A stretch of 64,000 bases of DNA from Candidatus Eisenbacteria bacterium (lineage in GTDB: Bacteria > Eisenbacteria > RBG-16-71-46 > CAIMUX01 > JAHJDP01), in contig JAHJDP010000084.1 of assembly GCA_018831195.1 (NCBI GenBank), forward strand, positions 1-64,000. Direction: 5' to 3'. The position numbers were made by a program, and so were the translations under genes. The notes beneath the pieces are model-generated. The model saw only the letters and a program-made list of their open reading frames with translations. It did no database searches and was not told the origin of the DNA. Shown here piece after piece: positions 15,544 to 23,107 of the stretch (its first letter is position 1; every line of letters begins with the position of its first letter).

Positions 15544-17034
15544 TTACCGAATGAAAACAACCCTTTGCCGCCGCGTTCCCAACCCGGTACGCAGCTTGCA
15601 AAAATAGATTCCGCTCGGAAGCGCACGACCGCGGTCGTCGCATCCGTCCCAATGGAAGCGGTGCATCCCCGCCGTGAAATGCGCGTCGGCGACACGGCGG
15701 ACGACTGAACCCCGGACATCGACGATGACCAGTTCCGCATGGGATTCCGTCGCGCAATGGAAACGTAATGTACAAGCCCCTCCGGCCGGATTGGGATACG
15801 GCGCGAGCAGGGCTACGGCCTTGGAACCGAGCGAACTCCCCGGCACATCGGCGCCGGGTTCAACATTGAGTTCGATTAAATCGATAAGTTCGGGATCGTC
15901 CGTGCCGAGATAGTACGGATCCCCCGCCGCGGCGGGAAGCATGCTGGGATTCAGCGCGCCCAAGCCGTGCTTGGCCCGCTCCTCGTTGATCTTGATGGTG
16001 CCGATCCGGTCCGTCGCGACAGGATCGATCCCCACGATCACGCTGTTGTAGGCCCAGTTCGGCGGTGTGTGATAGGGCGGGATGTAACCCGGTCCTCCGT
16101 TATAGAGCCCGAAGGTGCCGTCGATGATATAGAGCTTGGTTTTGTCGCCCAAGTCATCCCTGAGGAACCTGGCCAATCCCGGCTCGCCCCGGGTGTGGCC
16201 GTCGCCGTACGTTCCCGATAGATGCATCTGGTATGAGGTGGAGATGCCGTTCACCGTACCGTACAGGTTTTTCAGACTGAATGTGATGCCGGACTCGCTG
16301 TGATCTTTGATCACCGAGGCGTTGATCATATAATCGCAGTGATCGATGATGATCTTTGAGAATTGATGATAGGAGTGCGTGTTCAGGGGATGATCGATGA
16401 CGAAGGTCTGTGAATCATACCCAACGCTCGGATGATCGGTGCCGACATACTGCACGCCGGGGCCGCCCCAATTCGGTGTATAACCGGTCTGCGGGCAGAA
16501 GAAGGGATTGTCAAAGTCCCAGACAATGATCTGCTCTTCGGGCAGCTGCTGGCCGCCCAGATCCATCATGAGGAGCCCGTCGATGATCGCGTTCACCACC
16601 TCGGGATGCGTGGGCACATCGCCGCAGGCGAGGTTGATCTTGATGGCGACTTTATGCGTGTTGTTGATGCCCGGGAAGAGGCTCTTCCAGGCGGCGCCGG
16701 TCTCTTCGTGGCCCGTCAGCGCGCGGATCGCGGCGTGCACCATCAGATCGACCGGTTCCTGATTCACCGTGTCCCATCCGGAGGTCGCGCCGGCGTGAAA
16801 GGCGCGAACGACCCTGGCGCCGCGGGCGGCGGCATGGGCCGCCGGCGACTTGAGGATATAGGGTGCGATGATCATGCCCGCGGCGCCGGCCGCGGTGGTC
16901 TGAAGGAAACGGCGGCGCGTGAGGCCTTTTGATGAGACCTGATCCCGGCCCGCGCGGAGTCTCAATCCGTCATGTTTTGTTCTCGGCTGATCCTGATGAT
17001 CGCCCTGCTGTTCAGATCCTCGCTCGTCGGCCAT
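15544..17034 (-). CDS. Tat-exported DUF362 protein with C-terminal sorting-like domain
   Basis: The 496-residue protein has a long polar N-terminus and then TRRRFLQ (39-45), a twin-arginine motif, with the hydrophobic part to about 68. The DUF362 core includes KVAIKINLACGDVPTHPEVV, HCDYMINASVIKDHSESGIT, FSLKNLYGTVNG, LYIIDGTFGLYNGGPG and VIVGIDPVATDRIGT. The last 85 residues form the sorting-like domain: LLAPYPNPAGGACTLRF, ELVIVDVRGSVVRR, HWDGCDDRGR and PSGIYFCKL. Its layout matches the 9474-10856 product, and both are longer than the sorting-domain-free copy at 4045. The upstream DUF6599-like gene ends 44 bases before this start and the C25 peptidase follows, suggesting a three-gene unit. 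Role unknown. Confidence 0.82.
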   Translation of the reverse strand: MADERGSEQQGDHQDQPRTKHDGLRLRAGRDQVSSKGLTRRRFLQTTAAGAAGMIIAPYILKSPAAHAAARGARVVRAFHAGATSGWDTVNQEPVDLMVHAAIRALTGHEETGAAWKSLFPGINNTHKVAIKINLACGDVPTHPEVVNAIIDGLLMMDLGGQQLPEEQIIVWDFDNPFFCPQTGYTPNWGGPGVQYVGTDHPSVGYDSQTFVIDHPLNTHSYHQFSKIIIDHCDYMINASVIKDHSESGITFSLKNLYGTVNGISTSYQMHLSGTYGDGHTRGEPGLARFLRDDLGDKTKLYIIDGTFGLYNGGPGYIPPYHTPPNWAYNSVIVGIDPVATDRIGTIKINEERAKHGLGALNPSMLPAAAGDPYYLGTDDPELIDLIELNVEPGADVPGSSLGSKAVALLAPYPNPAGGACTLRFHCATESHAELVIVDVRGSVVRRVADAHFTAGMHRFHWDGCDDRGRALPSGIYFCKLRTGLGTRRQRVVFIR

Positions 17035-17078
17035 GGAACCCTCCCGTCTTCACCACTGTTGCCATACTTGCCACTTGA

Positions 17079-17669
17079 TCAATTGGCGTTGATTTTTAGA
17101 GATCCCCAACTCTGGTAATCCACCGGCACGGCTCCTTGGATAATCGTCAGAATCTCCGTGGCGATACAAAGAACCTCGGAGAAATCCGACACCGTGGCGG
17201 GATTCATATAGATGGAGCCGTAGAAGCACTCTTCCCAGAACTGGAAAATGATATAGGACAAGGCCGGTTGAAAACGCGCCTCTCCCGAGCCGGTCCATTC
17301 CGGCACCGGATCGCCCATCCCGCTGGAGGGATCGTTGAAGAGCCCTTCAGCCCCCTCGGCTGTGCCCTGATTGTATAAGTTGATGCTCGCGGCCACGGTT
17401 CCGAACAGATAATTCTGAAAGACTGCGGCCGTGAAACCGTATTGATCGTGGAGAAAAGCGCCCCCGTCGATGAACTCTGTCAGCTCCTCGAGTGTATAAG
17501 CCGTCCCCGGCGCGCCGTCGGCAAGCCATCCCGAGCAAAACCCCTCGTTGGGAAGCAATGTTAAGGGATCGATCTCGTCGCAGGCCGCGAAAAGCGGGCC
17601 GGACAGACTCAGGCCCAGGATCAGGATGGTGCAGAATAGGGCAAGCCCCACACGATTAAACCCAGACAT
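17079..17669 (-). CDS. DUF6599-like exported protein
   Basis: ATG 17669 has a GGGGGAA site 7 bases upstream; residues before it in the longer frame look untranslated. The 196-residue product has a signal peptide (MSGFNRVGLALFCTILILGL region) ending near LFAACDEID. It might be lipidated at Cys, but the lipobox is imperfect. The core has LTEFIDGGAFLHDQYGFTAA, NLYNQGTAEGAEGLF and FYGSIYMNPATVSDFSEVLC, the same order as the 3331-3951 product. It is the first gene of a minus-strand unit with DUF362 and C25 peptidase genes, with a possible promoter at 17773-17778. Function is unknown. Confidence 0.65.
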   Translation of the reverse strand: MSGFNRVGLALFCTILILGLSLSGPLFAACDEIDPLTLLPNEGFCSGWLADGAPGTAYTLEELTEFIDGGAFLHDQYGFTAAVFQNYLFGTVAASINLYNQGTAEGAEGLFNDPSSGMGDPVPEWTGSGEARFQPALSYIIFQFWEECFYGSIYMNPATVSDFSEVLCIATEILTIIQGAVPVDYQSWGSLKINAN

Positions 17670-17772
17670 GGATTCCCCCGGTGCAATATTCCCGTATTGG
17701 GAATGGTCCCAATTGGAGATCGCAAAATCAGGGTGGATTAAGGCGGCGCAGCTCCACCAAGATTCCAATGCA

Positions 17773-17778
17773 ATTATA
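17773..17778 (-). promoter_or_regulatory. Possible -10 box for the DUF6599-DUF362-C25 unit
   Basis: The minus strand reads a perfect TATAAT at 17778-17773, about 105 bases before the start at 17669. The -35 candidate, TGGCAA at 17801-17796 with a 17-base spacer, is poor. Weak evidence alone. Confidence 0.35.
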
Positions 17779-17848
17779 CCTTATAGGGGGGGAGATTGCC
17801 AGGGGCTGCAGACGGCGCCCGGCGGTGGAAAAATCCGGCCAAGAAGTC

Positions 17849-17854
17849 TATAAT
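17849..17854 (+). promoter_or_regulatory. Possible -10 box for the subtilase gene
   Basis: A perfect TATAAT lies 57 bases before the start at 17911; the -35 region (GTGGAA at 17825-17830) is weak. With the opposite-strand box at 17773-17778 it makes a divergent promoter region. Confidence 0.35.
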
Positions 17855-17910
17855 TAAATGGTTAGGCCGTACATCCACTGATGGCAGCAGAATCCCACCT
17901 GGAGGTCTCT

Positions 17911-20739
17911 ATGACACGGCATCGCTTGATGGCCATCCTCCCGATCTTCTCTCTCATCGCGGCGATTGGGCTGGCGCCGGTATGGGGGAATGACTTGAAT
18001 CTCAACGAGTTACGATATCAGACCCCCGCTCCGACCGGCCGCATCATCATTAAATTCGCGGAGGGGTCGGGTTTGGCGGTGGAGAACGGCTTACTGCGAC
18101 CTGACGCGCCCGATGCCCCTCGGGTCGCCGCACTGCTGCGGCGGGCCGCGGCCGCTTTCCGGCTGGAACGTCATTTCTCCAGGGATGCGGCGGCACTCGA
18201 TGCCGAACGCCGGGCGGGGCAGGGCCGGGTGGGCAGTCGGCTGCCTAACCTCAACCGGTATGCGCGGTTAACGCCTTTGATCCCTTCGGATTTCTCATCG
18301 CGCGAAGCGCTTCTGGGGATTCTCAAGGCGCTCTGGGCCGATCCAGCGATAGAAACAGCCTTTCTGGAGCCGAGAGCCGTTCCGGCGGCCCTTGGCTTTG
18401 ATGCCTTCGCCGGGACCTTTGATGCCGGAGCGGCCTTCGCGGGGCGGCTCCAGGAACGGAGCCCCGATTACACCCCTCAGCAAGGGTACCTCGATCCGGC
18501 CCCCGACGGGGTCGATGCCGAGGGGGTCTGGGCCACGGCCGGCGGGCGGGGTCAATCCGTCAAGGTCCTCGATATCGAGGGGGCCTGGCTTTGGGATCAC
18601 GAAGATCTCCCCGCGCCCTTCTTCACGGCGGGGGGCGCGATCGAGGACGAAGGCTGGCGCAACCATGGAACCGCTGTGGCGGGGGAGATCCGTGCGATCG
18701 GCAATCTTTACGGCGTCACCGGGATCAGCCATGAGGTCCAGATCGGCGGCGTCTCGATCGCCGAACTCGGCACCGCCGATGCGATCAACACCGCGGCGGC
18801 CAACCTCGACCCGGGCGACATCTTTCTGATCGAGCTGCATGCCCCCGGTCCCAATGCGACGGGGCAGGGGCAGTTCGGTTATGTCTGCATGGAGTTTTGG
18901 CAGGATGTTTTTGACGCGATCCTTGTCGCCTCCGCCAACGGCCGCATCTGCTGCGAGGCGGCGGGGAACGGGCAGCAGGATTTTGACGACGCGGTTTATA
19001 TGGGGCTCTTCGACCGGAATGTCCGCGACTCGGGCGCCATTATCTGCGGCGCGTCGAACGGCGGCGCCCTCGAACCGGCCGGTTTTACAAATTACGGCGC
19101 GCGCGTCGATCTGCACGGCTGGGGTTACAGTGTTTGTACAACCGGATACGGGAATCTTCAGGGCGGGGATGAGATCGAATGGTATACCGATACCTTCAGC
19201 GGCACCTCCAGCGCCTCTCCGATCGTCACCGGATCGGTGGCGTCGCTGCAGGGAATGGTAAAGGCGGCCTTCGGGATCCCATTAAATGCGCGACTGGCGC
19301 GGGACATTCTCGTGGCGACGGGCACCCCGCAGGAGGGGACGGATCATATCGGGCCCCGGCCGAATCTGACCGCCGCCTGGGCTGAGGCGCAAAATGGTAT
19401 CGGCGCCGTAGCGGGAACCGTCACCGACGCCGCTTCAGGGCTGCCGATCCCCGATGTGACGGTGACGGCGCTTGAAACCGGGGCCTTCGCCGTGACGGGC
19501 GCCGGCGGCGTTTACAGCCTGCCTTTTCAATCGGGTACCTATACATTACTTTTCACCTCGTTCTTCTACGCCTCCGCGACCGAACCGGTCATCATTACCA
19601 CCGGGAATACGTCGATTGTCGATGTGGCATTGACCGCGGCGCCCACGATCGAGATCGGCGGTGTGGTCTATGCCGACGACGCTTACACAGAGCTTGAGAA
19701 TGTCCGCGTCACGCCGATCGGCGTTCCGCTAAGCGGCGCCGTTACCGGCCCCGACGGCCGCTGGTCGATTCCCGGCTTTCCCGAGGGCAACGCCTATATC
19801 TTTATCTTTGACAATCTGCCGGGGTACGGCGTGGATGCCTACTGGGTCGGCGGTCCGAGCCTGGATCCGGGTTTAACAAGGTCGGATGTCGAGTTCGCCG
19901 TGCAGCTCCCGACGGCGGCCGAGGATTTTGAAAGCGGCGGCGGGGGTTTTTACAACGAATCTATCTGGGAGTACGGCACGCCGCTCGCCGGTGGGCCATC
20001 CGCCGGATTCAGCGGCCAGAACTGCTGGGGCGTTGGGATGACCGGCGATTATGGGGATGATATCATCGGCGTTCTGGAAAGCCCGGCTTATGATTTTTCG
20101 GATGAAACGGAACTGCGCCTGTCATTTCATTATTGGTGTGAAACCGAATCGGGATTCGACGGCGCGAACCTCCAGATCCTGGATCTCGGCTCCCTTGAAT
20201 GGACCACGCTGACGCCCTCCGGCGGTTACCCCTCCATCTCCCTGAGCGGTATTGGATATGATCCGGGCTGGTCGGGTTCGACCGGCGGGTGGACCGGCGC
20301 CGTCTTCGACCTCAGCGCTTACATTTCCGACACTGTTAAATTCCGGATTCAGTTCGGTTCCGACGGCGGTGTGAACGGCCTCGGATTCTGGATCGATGAG
20401 ATCGCTTTCGATACCGGGGACCATATTTCCGGCGCGCTGGAGGGGGACCTGTCGGTTGTCGCCGGAATCATCGGCCTGGCGCCGAATCCGTCGCTCGGGG
20501 CGGTTCAGGTCGCCCTCGCCATGCCCTCCACGGGTTCCGCGGATGTGGCGGTCTATGACGCGGGCGGGCGATGCCTGCGCCACTTGTACAACGGCCGGCT
20601 TCCTGTGGGGACGACGCGGCTCAATTGGGACGGCGCCGATCATAACGGCCGCCCTGTTTCCAGCGGCGTCTACTTCATCAGGATGGAAACCGAAGATCAG
20701 AGCTGGGCCCGGCGGGTGGTGCTGGCGCGACGGCGGTAA
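17911..20739 (+). CDS. Secreted subtilase (S8) with regulatory-like, jelly-roll and sorting-like domains
   Basis: ATG 17911 follows GGAGG at 7 bases, so it is preferred to ATG 17881. The 942-residue product has a signal peptide to about residue 26, then a prodomain-like region to about 205. The S8 catalytic set is complete: Asp221 in VKVLDIEGAW, His252 in RNHGTAVAGE, oxyanion Asn353 in AAGNG, and Ser433 in SGTSSASPIVTG. After the protease come carboxypeptidase-regulatory-like repeats (AGTVTDAASGLPIPDVTVTA), a jelly-roll-type region (ESPAYDFSDETELRLSFHYW) and a sorting-like C-terminus (IGLAPNPSLGAVQVAL, NWDGADHNGRPVSSGVYFIR). It should act at the cell surface. It is divergent from the DUF6599 unit, with 241 bases between starts. 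Confidence 0.88.
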   Translation: MTRHRLMAILPIFSLIAAIGLAPVWGNDLNLNELRYQTPAPTGRIIIKFAEGSGLAVENGLLRPDAPDAPRVAALLRRAAAAFRLERHFSRDAAALDAERRAGQGRVGSRLPNLNRYARLTPLIPSDFSSREALLGILKALWADPAIETAFLEPRAVPAALGFDAFAGTFDAGAAFAGRLQERSPDYTPQQGYLDPAPDGVDAEGVWATAGGRGQSVKVLDIEGAWLWDHEDLPAPFFTAGGAIEDEGWRNHGTAVAGEIRAIGNLYGVTGISHEVQIGGVSIAELGTADAINTAAANLDPGDIFLIELHAPGPNATGQGQFGYVCMEFWQDVFDAILVASANGRICCEAAGNGQQDFDDAVYMGLFDRNVRDSGAIICGASNGGALEPAGFTNYGARVDLHGWGYSVCTTGYGNLQGGDEIEWYTDTFSGTSSASPIVTGSVASLQGMVKAAFGIPLNARLARDILVATGTPQEGTDHIGPRPNLTAAWAEAQNGIGAVAGTVTDAASGLPIPDVTVTALETGAFAVTGAGGVYSLPFQSGTYTLLFTSFFYASATEPVIITTGNTSIVDVALTAAPTIEIGGVVYADDAYTELENVRVTPIGVPLSGAVTGPDGRWSIPGFPEGNAYIFIFDNLPGYGVDAYWVGGPSLDPGLTRSDVEFAVQLPTAAEDFESGGGGFYNESIWEYGTPLAGGPSAGFSGQNCWGVGMTGDYGDDIIGVLESPAYDFSDETELRLSFHYWCETESGFDGANLQILDLGSLEWTTLTPSGGYPSISLSGIGYDPGWSGSTGGWTGAVFDLSAYISDTVKFRIQFGSDGGVNGLGFWIDEIAFDTGDHISGALEGDLSVVAGIIGLAPNPSLGAVQVALAMPSTGSADVAVYDAGGRCLRHLYNGRLPVGTTRLNWDGADHNGRPVSSGVYFIRMETEDQSWARRVVLARRR

Positions 20740-20977
20740 TTTATGTAAACATCCCGGGATTCCGCCTGAAAGGTTGCTGGAGTAAAGGCCTGAGATTCTG
20801 TTGTTTCTTCCTCTGGCCGCATCGATCCCCCTCGGTTATAATCACAAAGTGCAGATCACCATGTAGTGAAGTGGCCGTATACAGCGCGATTGTTTAGAAC
20901 GCCAATTAATGGTTCCCCTGGAGACCTCGAGCGGATGACGGCGCGTTCTTATTCCATCCACCCGAGGAGGGGTTTTC

Positions 20978-21496
20978 ATGTGGCGCAGGACTTTAATTTC
21001 TTGTCTATCTCTTTATTTCTTGGTGCATTCTGGTTGCGGCGGCAGAGAAAAACTAACCAGCGACGATGGCTCCGGTGATCCGGCACTCCCCGAATGGGTC
21101 TACGGTGAAAGCCAGGTCTATGATGCGCCGGCCGCGCCCGGCGGGCGGATTTTGGATCCGCTGAGCGGTCAAACCTTCCGGTTCCCGGCGGGCGGAAGCG
21201 GTCTACTCACCGTTTTACAATTAGAGTCGGGGCCCCGGACAGCGTCGGACGAGGGGGCTTTTGAGATTACATACGAGGGATCGGGGTCTCTTGAACTTCT
21301 CATCGATCATGACCCCGAGGATGTCGATTTTCTCGTGGGGTACCTCCCCTTGGACTACGCCGTACAAGAGGGGGAGGAACTCGACACGTCGGGCTGGCTG
21401 CCGCTTGGAAGCACGGCGGGCCAGGGCGACACTCTTGTCTTTGAACTGCCCGTGGGCGCAAAAATGACGGGCTCGATGTCACTCCCCTGGTCTTGA
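20978..21496 (+). CDS. Metallopeptidase lipoprotein copy 1, N-terminal part, ended by in-frame TGA
   Basis: The start ATG 20978 follows GAGGAGGGG. Signal peptide and lipobox-like HSGC (Cys20) match the sister copies, then comes an N-terminal domain of about 150 residues of unknown fold (PEWVYGESQVYDAPA, GQTFRFPAGGSGLL, LPLDYAVQEGEELDTSGWLP). The frame stops at TGA 21494-21496 after MSLPWS. Copies 2 and 3 have GGC or GGG (Gly) at exactly this codon and read straight on, so one GGA-to-TGA change explains the break. This part alone could still be made as a small lipoprotein lacking the peptidase domain. Confidence 0.7.
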   Translation: MWRRTLISCLSLYFLVHSGCGGREKLTSDDGSGDPALPEWVYGESQVYDAPAAPGGRILDPLSGQTFRFPAGGSGLLTVLQLESGPRTASDEGAFEITYEGSGSLELLIDHDPEDVDFLVGYLPLDYAVQEGEELDTSGWLPLGSTAGQGDTLVFELPVGAKMTGSMSLPWS

Positions 21497-23092
21497 GTGA
21501 AAAAGTTTAAGCCGGTTCGCTACAAAAAGGGGACCGCGCAGGCCGACCTTTACGCTCAGATCGAGCAAAATGTCCGGGAGGCCGCGACGACTCTTATCAA
21601 CGCCATTCCCGAATCGCGCCGCTTGCAGGTACAACAGGATATCAACGGCTCGCTCTCGCCGGTTCTTTACGTCCCCCAAAACCGCAGCGCCTATTTGTTT
21701 AAGTCGATGCCGAAGTATGTGCCCTATTGGGATTCTTTCGGCGTTATCTCTCAGTGCGCGATTGTCATACCCGATGACGCCACCGGCAGTGTGGCCCATG
21801 AAGTCGGTCATTACTTTCACCATGTCCTTCTGGGGAACAGCGGCTATCTGAATTTCTTTCGGAATGTCCGTCCCAACGGCCATCATGTGGGGATGGCGGG
21901 GGCGCTGAACGAGCTGATCGAAGAGCCGGCCTATCTCGCGGAGTACTATCTCAAGGGGAGCGTCGGCGGGCTGGGGCCTGAGAAGGGGACCTTTCTCACC
22001 AACGGCGGCGGGGGATCGATCTCGCCGATGACGGTTGATTATCGCGATCTCGAGGGGATGACGATGGTTCTCTTCGCATCGATCCTTCGGGAGGATACCG
22101 AGATTCGCAACTATGCCAATGAGCTTGTGACCGTGCCGGTGGTGGAGGGTTCGCGCGAGCAGTTGTGGCGGGATTGCTATGAGATCGTCGCCTCAGGGAC
22201 ATCCGGCGTTTTGACGGCGCGTGACAAGATCGAGACATTGCTTCAGAACTCCGGCCAGGCCGCCAAACTCCCGGCCATGCTGCAGGCGATCGGCTGGAGT
22301 CATCATGTGGTCTGCCGCTTTGTGGATGGCGATGGGAATCCGTTATCCGGCGTGACGGCTCGCGCCGTGAGCAAGGTCGGAACGTCGGAATACCGCCTGC
22401 CCGCGCGATCACGGGAGAGCGATGACACCGGGACATACGGCCTGAGCGAGTTTTTCCCAGGCGCAAGCATCCTGCGTGTCTATTATGACGGCGATTCAAG
22501 CGATGTTCCAAGGACAATTCCATGGACCACGCCGACGAATCAGCAGGTCGATCTTGGCGATATCGGTGTTGTCAGCAATGAGCTGCTGAACAAATTGCAC
22601 CAAACCACACGAATTGATTTCGGACTGAATGCGCCCCACACCTTTAGTGACGGGCAGAACTGGGACGGGCACTTTGAGATCCTTGTCTGGCCCCTTGTAT
22701 GGACAGGCACCTCCTTTACCGCCCGACATGAAGTGGATGATGTTAGCGGCCATTATTTGATGACGGCGAACGGCAATGTAAGCGCGGATGGTAGGATTCT
22801 CAATGTCGAATATTCCGCCGATTTTTCCCAAGACCAAACCGGGGGGATTCACACTGAAACTCACAGGAGAGTGAATGTGGCCGGGTTGCCTTATACTGAA
22901 GATTACATTGGTGGTGGGAACCGGGTTGTAAAGTATGTGAAAACCGGTGAGGAGGCGGAGCAGTATGTCGTCGCGATGGAGTCGACTTTTACGCAAACCG
23001 ATGCGGGTGGGAGCGTGATAGATTTTTATGAGTATGTTTCGACAAATTGGGCCGCGGCGACAACCGATCTTGATTTAACATTCAGGCAGTAG
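21497..23092 (+). CDS. Metallopeptidase lipoprotein copy 1, peptidase part (likely pseudogene)
   Basis: This is the same frame as the N-terminal part, beginning GTG right after the TGA. It could be translated only by reinitiation, since no ribosome binding site is visible, and would lack an export signal. It keeps an apparently intact peptidase domain: SVAHEVGHYFHHVLLGNSGY with HExxH, ALNELIEEPAYLAEYY as probable third zinc ligand region, then a carboxypeptidase-regulatory-like module (VVCRFVDGDGNPLSGVTARA) and a C-terminal domain. No further stop or frameshift is seen, so the nonsense change looks recent or is tolerated. Confidence 0.65.
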   Translation: MKKFKPVRYKKGTAQADLYAQIEQNVREAATTLINAIPESRRLQVQQDINGSLSPVLYVPQNRSAYLFKSMPKYVPYWDSFGVISQCAIVIPDDATGSVAHEVGHYFHHVLLGNSGYLNFFRNVRPNGHHVGMAGALNELIEEPAYLAEYYLKGSVGGLGPEKGTFLTNGGGGSISPMTVDYRDLEGMTMVLFASILREDTEIRNYANELVTVPVVEGSREQLWRDCYEIVASGTSGVLTARDKIETLLQNSGQAAKLPAMLQAIGWSHHVVCRFVDGDGNPLSGVTARAVSKVGTSEYRLPARSRESDDTGTYGLSEFFPGASILRVYYDGDSSDVPRTIPWTTPTNQQVDLGDIGVVSNELLNKLHQTTRIDFGLNAPHTFSDGQNWDGHFEILVWPLVWTGTSFTARHEVDDVSGHYLMTANGNVSADGRILNVEYSADFSQDQTGGIHTETHRRVNVAGLPYTEDYIGGGNRVVKYVKTGEEAEQYVVAMESTFTQTDAGGSVIDFYEYVSTNWAAATTDLDLTFRQ

Positions 23093-23107
23093 TGGAGGAT
23101 GAGGGTC

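Noticed and set aside
21494-21496. UGA read as glycine (alternative genetic code)
   Set aside because: TGA is the ordinary stop of other genes in the window (for example 10854-10856 and 11761-11763), so a single nonsense change is simpler.
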